Shown: positions 8,941 to 17,158 of the stretch, one piece after another
How positions within the stretch are numbered: the stretch's first letter is position 1
How the letters are laid out: each line of letters starts with the position of its first letter
Assembly (NCBI GenBank): GCA_040754255.1
Contig: JBFMDA010000004.1
Span: forward strand, 1-53,689
Reading direction: 5' to 3'
Origin: SURF-25 sp040754255
GTDB taxonomy: Bacteria; Omnitrophota; Gorgyraeia; Gygaellales; Profunditerraquicolaceae
Length of the DNA stretch: 53,689 nucleotides
Notes under the pieces: model-generated
What the model was told of the DNA's origin: nothing
The model's database searches: none
The model's input: only the letters and a program-made list of their open reading frames with translations
Made by a program: the position numbers and the translations under genes

Positions 8941-9828
8941 ATGAAAAAATTGTGTGTGGCAGTCTTAAGCATAGCCCTGCTTGCGGGTTATGCGGCGGCG
9001 GCTTCAGACCTGGAATATTTTAAGGTCTACAAGCCCACGCAAGGCATGAGCGCCGATGAAATCATGAAAATCGAATATTTTGTCAAGTACACGGAATTCG
9101 CGCATGATGCCTCTTTTTACGGAAAGGCCTATTTTATCGATAAGTCTGGCTCGGTGAGGGAAAGAGAGACAACCCGCCTGAGAATTACCCTCGGGAGGAA
9201 GTCGGATGACATCGCCTATAAGGACCTGGTGATGTTTACCGCCCCGGCCCAGGTAAAGGGATTGGCAACGCTGACCTGGACGTATATGGACCCCGAGAAA
9301 CAGCAGGATTCGTGGTTGTGGATCCCCTCTTTGAAGAAAATCAGAAAAATATCAGTCGCGAATGCCGACGATTCCTTTATGGGCTCAGATTTTACCATTG
9401 AGGATATTTTGACCCGTAGGTTCGAAGATGAGACGTATAGTGTGCTTAGCCAGGAGAATTTTAAAGGCTACTTCTGCGATTTCACCAAAAAGACGTATTA
9501 TCAGGATACTCCCTGTTTTGTCATCGAGGCAAAACCAAAGAGATCGCCGTGGTATTACTCCAAGAGGATACTCTGGGTGGATAAGGCAACCGGCGGCGGA
9601 ATATACGAGGAGATGTACGACCCCAACGGAAAGCTGTTTAAGACAATATTTAAGAAATTCCAGGCCTATAACGTAAACGGCAAAGAATATCCTGCCCAGG
9701 AATTGCTTGAGGGCAAGGATTTACGCACCGGGCATCGTACGGTGATTACTAATGAAGATATCCGCTTTGACATCGGTATTTCGGAAGACCAGTTTACAGA
9801 GCAGAAACTCATGCAGTCTCGATGGTAA
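8941..9828 (+). CDS. periplasmic outer-membrane lipoprotein-sorting (LolA-like) protein
   Basis: The 295-residue protein has an N-terminal signal peptide with cleavage likely after GYAAA (about residue 20) and a following beta-rich domain. That domain fits the LolA-like 'outer membrane lipoprotein-sorting protein' family, whose open barrel can hold acyl chains. Typical segments include the phrase WLWIPSLKKIRKIS and the end stretch around EDQFT. AAAGGAGGGAG lies just before the ATG. In many bacteria such proteins are encoded beside MMPL/RND exporters and DUF1302 barrels, as here. The likely role is to carry the exported hydrophobic molecule across the periplasm; this is inferred from fold and context. 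Confidence 0.85.
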   Translation: MKKLCVAVLSIALLAGYAAAASDLEYFKVYKPTQGMSADEIMKIEYFVKYTEFAHDASFYGKAYFIDKSGSVRERETTRLRITLGRKSDDIAYKDLVMFTAPAQVKGLATLTWTYMDPEKQQDSWLWIPSLKKIRKISVANADDSFMGSDFTIEDILTRRFEDETYSVLSQENFKGYFCDFTKKTYYQDTPCFVIEAKPKRSPWYYSKRILWVDKATGGGIYEEMYDPNGKLFKTIFKKFQAYNVNGKEYPAQELLEGKDLRTGHRTVITNEDIRFDIGISEDQFTEQKLMQSRW

Positions 9829-9842
9829 AAAAGGAGGAGGTA

Positions 9843-11222
9843 ATGAAGAAGAGTGTATTAGTGGTGCTATTCCTTCTGTCAAGCTCCCTTGCGTTTGCAG
9901 AAGGCCAGTTTGATTTTAGCGGGTATCTCAAGAATGAAATAGGCATCAGGCTGCAGGACTTTAACGGTGATCTGCAGAAGTTTAAGAATATTGCAGAGGT
10001 GGCCGGTGAATATAAAGTAAAAGAGGATATCGTGTTATTCGCCAAGGTAAAATATTGGTATGACCTGATGTATGATTTTCGAAGCCAATATGACAAAGGG
10101 CAGGACGCGATGGGGCACATCCAGCGTACTGACTGGCTGCGGGATTGTTACCTCGATTACACCAACGGAGCGTGGTTTTTGCGGTTAGGTAAACAGCAGG
10201 TAGCCTGGGGCCAGGCGGATGGGATCACCATATTAGACAGGGTTAATCCCGTTGATTTAAGCGAATACTGGCTGCAGGATTTCGTCGATATGCGTATTCC
10301 TCTTTGGATGGCGAACGTTAATTATGCCCCAAAGCTCAATTCCAACCTGCAAATTCTCATTATTCCTGATTTCGAGCAGTCTACCTCAGCACCCATAGGC
10401 GCGCCTTTTACGACGTATGCCTATACAAGGTACGACAACTGGAAAGAATCAATGAAGAGAATAGGCGGCAGCGTGGATGAGAATGTCTATTTCCCGGCTA
10501 AGAAGTTTGAGAATTCCACCTTTGGCCTGCAATGGTCAGACCGCATTGGCGACCTGGACTATACCTTGAACTTCCTCGACGGGTATTATTATTCTGCACG
10601 CAACACCACAATTGGGTTAGGCGGAGTCCGCTTTAAGGTAGACCGTGCGTTTAAACGTTGGCAGATGTACGGGAGTTCGTTTAACAAAACATTCACGAAC
10701 CCCGGCCTCATGCAGGGCATTACGCTGCGCGGCGACTTGGCACTTTATAAACATGAGCCGACATATATTGGTGATCCTGTTACTGCGTCTGCCAAAGAAA
10801 TCAAGCGTTGGGACAATGTGTTCTGGTTAATCGGCGCGGATAAATATGTTGCGACCAACTGGCTGTTGAGCTTTCAGTTTGCGCAGTATATCTTGGATGA
10901 AGCAAAGGCAAAGGATAACACACGGCCTGTCCAACAGCAATACCCCATGAACCCGTTTACGTATGGTCCTGCCGACCAGGTAGAAAACATCTTTTCGGTG
11001 AAAGTATCCACGGATTTTATGAACGAACGCTTAAAGCCGGAAGTGATGTGGAGCTTTACCGATGACAACCAGGGAAGAATATCGCCTAAGGTTACCTATG
11101 AAATTAAGGATAACCTTTGGTTTACCTGCGGCATACACTATTTTTATGGGGACTTGCTTGATTCCAACGGGCAATACCGCGAACAGGGCCAATTCTATAC
11201 GCAATTGAAATATACGTTCTAA
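9843..11222 (+). CDS. DUF1302-type outer-membrane beta-barrel protein
   Basis: The preferred start at 9843 gives 459 residues: it sits behind AAGGAGGAGG and begins a classic signal peptide ending around SSLAFA. An in-frame start 21 bases earlier would overlap the previous gene. The mature protein has alternating aromatic/polar strands and ends in a terminal phenylalanine (TQLKYTF), the usual outer-membrane insertion signal for BAM. The segment LRLGKQQVAWGQADGITILD is typical of DUF1302 proteins, which are co-encoded with RND/MMPL exporters and LolA-like carriers. It probably forms the outer-membrane end of the export route started by the three upstream genes. A strong terminator follows directly. 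Confidence 0.87.
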   Translation: MKKSVLVVLFLLSSSLAFAEGQFDFSGYLKNEIGIRLQDFNGDLQKFKNIAEVAGEYKVKEDIVLFAKVKYWYDLMYDFRSQYDKGQDAMGHIQRTDWLRDCYLDYTNGAWFLRLGKQQVAWGQADGITILDRVNPVDLSEYWLQDFVDMRIPLWMANVNYAPKLNSNLQILIIPDFEQSTSAPIGAPFTTYAYTRYDNWKESMKRIGGSVDENVYFPAKKFENSTFGLQWSDRIGDLDYTLNFLDGYYYSARNTTIGLGGVRFKVDRAFKRWQMYGSSFNKTFTNPGLMQGITLRGDLALYKHEPTYIGDPVTASAKEIKRWDNVFWLIGADKYVATNWLLSFQFAQYILDEAKAKDNTRPVQQQYPMNPFTYGPADQVENIFSVKVSTDFMNERLKPEVMWSFTDDNQGRISPKVTYEIKDNLWFTCGIHYFYGDLLDSNGQYREQGQFYTQLKYTF

Positions 11223-11240
11223 TTGGCTTAAACCGCATAA

Positions 11241-11282
11241 AAACCCGCGTTTCCTTTTTAAAGGAGCGCGGGTTTTTTGTTT
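11241..11282 (+). terminator. intrinsic terminator after the exporter operon
   Basis: AAACCCGCG (11241-11249) pairs with CGCGGGTTT (11267-11275), with further pairing of TTCCTTT to AAAGGA inside. The hairpin runs into TTTTTTGTTTTA. It ends the operon that begins at the 5023 promoter, so the four genes form one defined transcription unit. Confidence 0.9.
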
Positions 11283-11329
11283 TATGATATAATAAGATTA
11301 GATACGAATATTTTAACCGCGAGTTTTGC

Positions 11330-12358
11330 ATGAAGCCGAATATTAAAGATATGACCCTTGATGAGCTAGGCGTAAAGATAGCCCAATGGGGTTATCCGCA
11401 GTTTCACGCGCGCCAGATATTTTCCTGGATGTACCAACAGGGCGTGCTGGAATTCAAGGATATGACCAATATTCCCTCTTCTTTAAGAAAGAAATTGATT
11501 GATAATTATTGTTGTTCCGAAATGAAAATTGCCAAGATCATTGAATCTAATGACGGAACGAAGAAATTGCTTCTGGCCATGCATGGCAATGAGTGTATTG
11601 AGGCGGCCTTTATCCCCGCGGAGAAAAGGGCAACCGGTTGCCTCTCCTGTCAGGTAGGGTGCGGGTTTTCCTGTGCGTTCTGTGCAAGTGGGTCAAAGGG
11701 GCTTACGCGAAACCTCTCTTCGGGGCAAATCCTCGATGAAGCGGTATATCTGAAACGCTGTGCGCCGAAGTTTCTCCTTTCCCATGTGGTCTTCATGGGG
11801 ATGGGGGAACCATTCGATAATTATGATAATGTGCTGAAGGCGGCAAGAGTCATCAATGCCGATTACGGGCTGCATATTGGCGCGCGCAGGATTACCATTT
11901 CAACCTGCGGAATACCGGAAGGCATCAAGAGGCTTGCAAAGGAGAACCTACAGATTGAACTATCGGTATCATTGCATGCTGCAGATGATGCGGTAAGGTC
12001 AAAGCTTATGCCGGTGAACAGAAAATATCCGCTCAATGTGCTCTTCTCCGCAATAAAGGAATATGTAAAAACTACCAACCGGCAGGTAACGTTTGAATAT
12101 GTCTTAGTTGATGGGGCTAATAACGGATTGAAGGATGCGGCAAGGTTAGTGGCCCTCCTTAAAGCGCTGAATTGTAAAGTCAATTTAATTCCTTATAATC
12201 CGGTTGAGGCTGGCAGGCTAAAGGCCCCTTCGCGGGAAAGCGTCAAGGAATTCAAGGGGTTTCTTGAAAAAAAGGGAGTTACGGTAACGGTGCGCAGGTC
12301 CAGGGGGCAGGATATTGATGCAGCATGCGGCCAATTAAGGATGCGTTATGAAAATTAA
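11330..12358 (+). CDS. rlmN: 23S rRNA (adenine-2503-C2)-methyltransferase
   Basis: A 342-residue radical-SAM methyltransferase of RlmN type, which methylates C2 of A2503 in 23S rRNA and A37 in some tRNAs. The cluster-binding motif CGFSCAFCASG follows a conserved CLSCQVGCG segment around residues 105-120. The glycine-rich SAM site VVFMGMGEPFDNYDN and the C-terminal cysteine in RRSRGQDIDAACGQL are also present; the latter matches the catalytic Cys that forms the protein-RNA adduct. Length is normal. A TATAAT at 11288-11293 may be its -10 box, though no clear -35 was found and no Shine-Dalgarno sequence precedes the ATG. The GDSL gene starts inside its 3' end. Confidence 0.96.
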   Translation: MKPNIKDMTLDELGVKIAQWGYPQFHARQIFSWMYQQGVLEFKDMTNIPSSLRKKLIDNYCCSEMKIAKIIESNDGTKKLLLAMHGNECIEAAFIPAEKRATGCLSCQVGCGFSCAFCASGSKGLTRNLSSGQILDEAVYLKRCAPKFLLSHVVFMGMGEPFDNYDNVLKAARVINADYGLHIGARRITISTCGIPEGIKRLAKENLQIELSVSLHAADDAVRSKLMPVNRKYPLNVLFSAIKEYVKTTNRQVTFEYVLVDGANNGLKDAARLVALLKALNCKVNLIPYNPVEAGRLKAPSRESVKEFKGFLEKKGVTVTVRRSRGQDIDAACGQLRMRYEN

Positions 12359-12980
12359 TATGTTCGTCGCCATAATAACGGGGAGCCTGGCAGTTATTCT
12401 GTCGTCTGGCTGTGCGAAGAGAGAAATCGCCAATATCGACTCAAAAGGAAAAAATATTATCTGCTTTGGCGACAGTATTACTGCCGGTTATGGAGTGAGC
12501 CCCGGCCAGGACTATCCCGCACAATTGGCCAAGCTTTTGGGCAGGCCCGTGATTAATGCGGGTAATTCCGGAGAGACATCGCGCGACGCCCTCAAGCGGC
12601 TTGTCCCGGATGTCCTTAAGAAGGATCCGTGTTTGGTAATTATTGAATTCGGGGGGAATGATTTTTTGAAGAAAATCCCTGTTTCAGATACGGTTACATA
12701 TGTGCAGGAGATGACTGAGAGAATACAGGCAGAGGGTGCAATGGTAGCTATTGCCGATGTCAGCAGCGCTATGGTGATGGGCGAGTGTAGCAAAGAGTTG
12801 AGTAGGTTGAGCAAGAAATATCAGGCTATCTTTATTCCAAGGCTGATGGCAGGAATCCTTACTACCCCTTCCTTAAAAAGCGACTTCATCCATCCTAATG
12901 CAGAAGGATATACGCTGATCGCCGAACGCGTATACAAGTACCTCAAGCCCTATCTTGAAAAAAACTCAACTTCCCACTGA
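12348..12980 (+). CDS. SGNH/GDSL-family esterase, probable lipoprotein
   Basis: The 210-residue protein begins with a short hydrophobic segment ending in the lipobox-like sequence ILSSGC, so it is probably lipid-anchored after Cys22. The SGNH hydrolase blocks follow: GDSITAGYG with the nucleophilic serine, the GNSGET Gly block, the FGGNDF Asn block and the catalytic pair in DFIHPNAEGY near the C-terminus. Relatives include TesA/arylesterase-type lysophospholipases. Substrate is unknown; a lipid or acylated glycan at the cell surface would fit. It overlaps rlmN by 11 bases and is preceded by AAGGA. Confidence 0.9.
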   Translation: MKINMFVAIITGSLAVILSSGCAKREIANIDSKGKNIICFGDSITAGYGVSPGQDYPAQLAKLLGRPVINAGNSGETSRDALKRLVPDVLKKDPCLVIIEFGGNDFLKKIPVSDTVTYVQEMTERIQAEGAMVAIADVSSAMVMGECSKELSRLSKKYQAIFIPRLMAGILTTPSLKSDFIHPNAEGYTLIAERVYKYLKPYLEKNSTSH

Positions 12981-13020
12981 AAGAAATCGCAGAAGAGGTT
13001 TTGTAACGAGGAACGAAAAA

Positions 13021-13096
13021 TGGTGGAGCTGGAGGGAGTTGAACCCTCGACCTTTTGACTGCCAGTCAAACGCGCTCCCAACTGCGCTACAGCCCC
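13021..13096 (-). tRNA. tRNA-Ala (GGC)
   Basis: Read on the minus strand, a complete 76-base cloverleaf with encoded CCA. Acceptor GGGGCTG pairs with CAGCTCC and includes the G3:U70 wobble pair that defines alanine tRNAs. The anticodon loop CTGGCAG gives anticodon GGC. D arm (GCGC/GCGC) and T arm (GAGGG TTCAACT CCCTC) are intact. It is transcribed away from the tRNA-Leu on the other side of a 241-bp gap. Confidence 0.97.
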
Positions 13097-13117
13097 AAGC
13101 TTTATTTTGCTCATTAC

Positions 13118-13280
13118 CTTGGGGCGTGTCCCACTGATACTGCCTTGTCAGGGGGCAGCCCCAAATTTTTGCTACGCAAAAATTTGTACTTTTCGCACCT
13201 CATGTTTTTATATAGCGAAAAGTACGTATACTACTTAACCCGCTTGCCTCAAGCGCAATACGCCAGAACCTGCGCTTGAT
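13118..13280. repeat. cluster of palindromes between divergent tRNA genes
   Basis: The gap between the two tRNAs has no ORF of coding character. It holds a series of inverted repeats: TTGGGGC with GCCCCAA; a perfect 11-bp pair CAAATTTTTGC/GCAAAAATTTG (13162-13172 and 13176-13186, loop TAC); a perfect 11-bp pair GTACTTTTCGC/GCGAAAAGTAC (13186-13196 and 13215-13225); and CAAGCGCA/TGCGCTTG near 13250-13280. They could be REP-like or MITE remnants or part of divergent tRNA regulation. Nothing more specific can be supported. Confidence 0.6.
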
Positions 13281-13287
13281 TTATCTA

Positions 13288-13316
13288 TTGACCGCAGATA
13301 TTTTAGAATATAAAAT
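13288..13316 (+). promoter_or_regulatory. promoter for tRNA-Leu
   Basis: TTGACC (13288-13293), 17-base spacer, TAAAAT (13311-13316), about 22 bases before the mature tRNA 5' end. An alternative -10, TATAAA, lies at 13309-13314 with a shorter spacer. Confidence 0.6.
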
Positions 13317-13337
13317 AAGGGGCGTCAATAAGTTTCT

Positions 13338-13423
13338 GCCGGGGTGTCGGAATGGCAGACGAACCGGTCTCAAAAACCGGCGTCCGAAAGGACATGAGGG
13401 TTCAACTCCCTCCCCCGGCACCA
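13338..13423 (+). tRNA. tRNA-Leu (CAA)
   Basis: An 86-base class II tRNA with encoded CCA. Acceptor GCCGGGG pairs perfectly with CCCCGGC, the discriminator is A, and the anticodon arm CCGGT CTCAAAA ACCGG gives anticodon CAA. The long variable arm CGTCC GAAA GGACAT is typical for leucine. The T arm is GAGGG TTCAACT CCCTC. leuS lies about 1.3 kb downstream. Confidence 0.97.
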
Positions 13424-13464
13424 TCAAATAATCCCCCCACCCTCCATCCTTAAAAGACTATGGC

Positions 13465-13493
13465 TTGACGCTGGTCTTTGAGGGGAGTATAAT
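13465..13493 (+). promoter_or_regulatory. promoter for nfo, placed for a near-leaderless transcript
   Basis: TTGACG (13465-13470), 17-base spacer, TATAAT (13488-13493). Transcription should start near 13500, only about 4 bases before the nfo ATG at 13504. No Shine-Dalgarno sequence is present. Confidence 0.8.
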
Positions 13494-13503
13494 TTAAGTC
13501 ATT

Positions 13504-14346
13504 ATGTTGCTTGGTGTTCATATATCTGCTGGCAGTGCCTTGCATGAAGCCCCGGAGCGGGCGCATGCATTAGGCTGCAATACCATGCAGATATTTTCCC
13601 GCAATCCTCAACGGTGGAGGGATAATTTTTTAAAATCCCAAGAGATAGAAGAATTTAACCGCAGGGAGGCAAAATATAAGTTACGGCCCCTGTGTATCCA
13701 TATACCTTACTTGATCAACCTGGCTTCTCCGAGCCAGCAGTTGTATCACTCTTCCGTTGAGGCATATATTGAAGATGTCCTTGAAGCACACATGTTAAAA
13801 GCCGACTATATCGTCACACATATGGGCAGCCACAAGAAGACTTCTGAAGAAGCTGGTATTGCCCGGTTAGTCCGGGCCCTTAACCGTATTATTGAAAAAA
13901 CCAGCGCCACAAAGGTGGGTATATTATTGGAAAACACCTCTGGTTCCGGGTCATGGCTGGGCTATAAGTTCATTCACCAAAAGATGATTATCGAGGGGAT
14001 AAAAAAGAAGGAGCGCCTTGGCCTTTGCCTTGATACGGCTCACGCTTACCTGGCCGGGTATGATATCGCTACCAGGGAAGGGCTTGAGGCAATGCTTGGC
14101 GAGATAGATTCGTATGTCGGCCTGGATATGATTAAGCTTATCCACTTAAATGATGCCCGGGACAAATTGGGCAGCCGCCACGACCGGCATCAGCATATCG
14201 GAAAAGGCTATATCGGCGTTGAGGGGATGAGAAGGATTATTAATCACAAGAAGTTAAGGAGCCTGCCGTTTATCTTAGAGACGCCTAAGGATACCCAAGA
14301 GGCGGATAAGATGAACCTTGATGTTGTCAGGGCCTTGCGCAACTAA
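13504..14346 (+). CDS. nfo: deoxyribonuclease IV (AP endonuclease)
   Basis: A 280-residue TIM-barrel AP endonuclease of the Nfo family, which nicks DNA 5' of abasic sites using three metal ions during base excision repair. The start LGVHISAGSALHEAP and the motif MQIFSRNPQRW are family signatures. Metal-binding segments include VTHMGSH, LLENTSGSG, GLCLDTAHAYLAGYD, HLNDAR and HDRHQHIGKGYIG. Length matches the family (about 280). It is preceded by a consensus promoter almost abutting the ATG. A receiver-domain gene and leuS follow with short gaps and could share the transcript. Confidence 0.97.
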   Translation: MLLGVHISAGSALHEAPERAHALGCNTMQIFSRNPQRWRDNFLKSQEIEEFNRREAKYKLRPLCIHIPYLINLASPSQQLYHSSVEAYIEDVLEAHMLKADYIVTHMGSHKKTSEEAGIARLVRALNRIIEKTSATKVGILLENTSGSGSWLGYKFIHQKMIIEGIKKKERLGLCLDTAHAYLAGYDIATREGLEAMLGEIDSYVGLDMIKLIHLNDARDKLGSRHDRHQHIGKGYIGVEGMRRIINHKKLRSLPFILETPKDTQEADKMNLDVVRALRN

Positions 14347-14361
14347 CGCAAAGAGGGTTCT

Positions 14362-14748
14362 ATGGCATTCAAAGTATTGATTGTAGATGACGATCAAGAG
14401 ATCATTGAGTATTTGAAGAATATTCTCCTGCGCCATGACTACGAAGTGATTAGCGCCTCTGACGGAGAAGAGGGCCTGCGTAAGGTACAAGAGGAGAACC
14501 CCGATGTGGTTCTTCTTGACCTGGTTATGCCTAAGCTCAACGGTTTTGAGGTGTTGCAGGAAATCAGGCAAAAGTATAAAGACAAATGGAGGCCCGTTAT
14601 TATTATCAGTGCCAAAACCGAACTGGACTCGGTAAAGCAGTGTTACAACATGGAAGCAGACCATTACCTGACTAAGCCCTGTAAGCCCGAGAGCATCCTG
14701 CGCGGCATTCAGACCATGATTTCATTGATCCCCCTCCACAACAAATAA
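14362..14748 (+). CDS. stand-alone response-regulator receiver domain
   Basis: The 128-residue protein is a single CheY-like receiver with no output domain. Acidic pocket residues are in VDDDQE near the N-terminus, the phosphoacceptor Asp is in VVLLDLVMP (about residue 52), the conserved Ser/Thr lies in VIIISAKT, and the Lys is in YLTKPCKPE. It begins 15 bases after nfo and ends 7 bases before leuS. No histidine kinase lies nearby, so its partner is elsewhere. It may act by protein-protein contact. Confidence 0.93.
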   Translation: MAFKVLIVDDDQEIIEYLKNILLRHDYEVISASDGEEGLRKVQEENPDVVLLDLVMPKLNGFEVLQEIRQKYKDKWRPVIIISAKTELDSVKQCYNMEADHYLTKPCKPESILRGIQTMISLIPLHNK

Positions 14749-14755
14749 GAAGACG

Positions 14756-17155
14756 ATGAGTTATCCTTTTAAGACCATTGAGAAAAAATGGCAGCAATAT
14801 TGGCAGGAACACAAGGTATTTGAAGCGGCTGCCGCAGGCAAGAAGAAATTCTACTGCCTTGAGATGTTTCCCTATCCTTCTGGAAAAATCCATATGGGCC
14901 ATGTGCGTAATTACACCATTGCTGACGTCTGCAGCCGGTATAAATGGATGCAGGGGTTTGAGGTATTGCATCCGATGGGGTTTGACGCATTCGGCCAACC
15001 AGCCGAAAACGCCGCTATTAAAAACAAGACCAAACCGGATACATGGACGCATAAGTGTATCGAATGGATGCGCGCGGAACTAAAAAAGATGGGCTTTTCC
15101 TATGACTGGAGCAGGGAAATTTCCACATGCGACAGCAGCTATTACCGGTGGAACCAGTGGATATTCCTGAAGATGTTAGAAAGAGGCCTGGCGTATAAAA
15201 AGGCCTCTTTGGTAAATTGGTGCCCGGCGTGCGCAACGACCCTAGCCAATGAAGAGGTCATTGACGGAGGTTGCTGGCGGTGTAAAGCCAAAGTAGCGCA
15301 GAAAGAACTGGAACAGTGGTACCTAAAGATTACCGCATATAAAGAAAGGCTTCTCGATGACCTTGCGCAGCTTACCCTTTGGCCTGAGCGCGTGATTGCC
15401 ATGCAGAGGAATTGGATCGGCAAAAGCGAAGGCGTAGAAATTTATTTTCCGCTTAAAGAGCGCCCTGGTCGCATCTGCGTTTTTACTACCAGGCCCGATA
15501 CTATTTTTGGAGCGACCTATATTGTGCTTGCCCCGGAACACCCTTTAGTCAAAGACTTGCTTAAGGGAAAGCCCCAGGAAAAAGCAGCCTTGCGTTTTAT
15601 TGATAAAGTGGCGAAAGAAAGCAATGCCGCGCGCAGTGCGGCTGACGTCCAAAAGGAAGGGGTCTTTACCGGCAGCTTTGCGATTAACCCGGTCAATAAC
15701 GAAGAAATACCGATCTGGATTGCCGATTACGTGTTGATGGAATACGGAACCGGCGCGATTATGGCGGTGCCTACCCATGACCAGCGCGATTTTCTTTTCG
15801 CGAAAGCACATAATCTGCCGATGCGCATAGTCATACAAGAGCCCGGATCAAAGATGCGCAATCCTCTTGAGCTGGCTGGGGCGTATGAGGGAGACGGTAT
15901 CCAGGTTAATTCAGGCCATTTTGACGGGTTAGCAAATCAGGAAGCAAAGAAGAAGATTGCCGCCTGGATGGAGGAGAAGGGCATCGGCAAGATACAAACC
16001 CACTGGCGGTTGCGCGATTGGCTCATTTCCCGTCAACGCTATTGGGGCACGCCAATACCGGTTGTCTATTGTCCGCAGTGCGGCACTGTACCTGTACCTT
16101 ACGCAGACCTACCTGTCCTGTTGCCGCAGGATGTTTCTTTTAGCGGAGAGGGAGGAAGCCCTTTAGGTAAGTCCAACACGTTCGTCAATGCCACCTGCCC
16201 GCAGTGTAAATCTAAGGCCCGCAGAGAAACCGATACTATGGCCACATTCTTTGATTCTTCATGGTATTTCCTGCGGTTCTGTTCTCCCCAGTTTCGCACA
16301 GGGCCTTTCGATACGCAGGAAGCAGCACACTGGATGCCCGTGGACCAATACATCGGAGGGATCGAACATGCGATACTGCACCTGCTTTACTCGCGTTTCT
16401 TTACCAAGTTCTTTAAGGACATTGGGCTGACTGAATTCCATGAACCGTTTCAGCGCCTCTTGACACAGGGCATGGTATTGAAAGACAGAGAAGTGATGTC
16501 TAAATCAAAAGGTAACATTGTAGACCCCGATTCCATTATTACCAGATACGGGGCAGATGCGCTTCGGTTATTCATATTGTTCGCAGCCCCTCCGGAAGCG
16601 GAACTGGAATGGGACGACCGCGGCTTAGAAGGGTCTTTTAAATTCCTTAACCGCGTCTGGCGCATTCAGGATAACCTGAAAGAGAAGGCGGATATAGAGC
16701 TCTACAGGCTTGTGCATAAGACGGTTAAAAAAGCCACTGCGGATATAGAGACCTTCAAGCTGAATACCGCGATCGCAAGCCTCATGGAACTGGTAAACGC
16801 GATATATCAGCTGGGCGCGGACAGAGAAGTATTTGGCATCCTGGTACGGATGCTTGCGCCTTTTGTTCCCCATTTTTCCGAAGAGCTTTGGCAGCAGCTT
16901 GGCAATAAAGAGACAATCCTAAAAGGACCATGGCCTGCCTTTGATCCCGAGCTTGTTATTGAAGAGCAGGTGACGATAGTGATACAGGTAAACGGAAAAG
17001 TGCGGTCAAGGATCCAGGTGCAGGCGGATATAGAAGAGGAAGCGCTGCAAGAACTGGTTTTGGCGGATGCCCGGCTGCAGGCATGGATACAGGGCAAGGC
17101 CGTTAAAAAGTGCATTGTGGTTCCTCAAAAACTCGTCAATATTGTCGTAGCATAA
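14756..17155 (+). CDS. leuS: leucyl-tRNA synthetase
   Basis: A 799-residue class Ia synthetase that charges tRNA-Leu. The HIGH-type motif is PYPSGKIHMGHVRNYT (about residues 41-56) and the KMSKS loop is VMSKSKGNIV. A zinc-type insert with CPAC and CWRC pairs lies near residues 155-180, and the CP1 editing domain contains TTRPDTIFGATY and a GAIMAVPTHDQRDF segment. A second Cys-rich insert (YCPQCG, TCPQCKSK) precedes the KMSKS region. C-terminal anticodon-binding domain present. Slightly shorter than E. coli LeuS (860) but complete by motif content. It follows the receiver gene closely. Confidence 0.98.
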   Translation: MSYPFKTIEKKWQQYWQEHKVFEAAAAGKKKFYCLEMFPYPSGKIHMGHVRNYTIADVCSRYKWMQGFEVLHPMGFDAFGQPAENAAIKNKTKPDTWTHKCIEWMRAELKKMGFSYDWSREISTCDSSYYRWNQWIFLKMLERGLAYKKASLVNWCPACATTLANEEVIDGGCWRCKAKVAQKELEQWYLKITAYKERLLDDLAQLTLWPERVIAMQRNWIGKSEGVEIYFPLKERPGRICVFTTRPDTIFGATYIVLAPEHPLVKDLLKGKPQEKAALRFIDKVAKESNAARSAADVQKEGVFTGSFAINPVNNEEIPIWIADYVLMEYGTGAIMAVPTHDQRDFLFAKAHNLPMRIVIQEPGSKMRNPLELAGAYEGDGIQVNSGHFDGLANQEAKKKIAAWMEEKGIGKIQTHWRLRDWLISRQRYWGTPIPVVYCPQCGTVPVPYADLPVLLPQDVSFSGEGGSPLGKSNTFVNATCPQCKSKARRETDTMATFFDSSWYFLRFCSPQFRTGPFDTQEAAHWMPVDQYIGGIEHAILHLLYSRFFTKFFKDIGLTEFHEPFQRLLTQGMVLKDREVMSKSKGNIVDPDSIITRYGADALRLFILFAAPPEAELEWDDRGLEGSFKFLNRVWRIQDNLKEKADIELYRLVHKTVKKATADIETFKLNTAIASLMELVNAIYQLGADREVFGILVRMLAPFVPHFSEELWQQLGNKETILKGPWPAFDPELVIEEQVTIVIQVNGKVRSRIQVQADIEEEALQELVLADARLQAWIQGKAVKKCIVVPQKLVNIVVA

Positions 17156-17158
17156 CGT

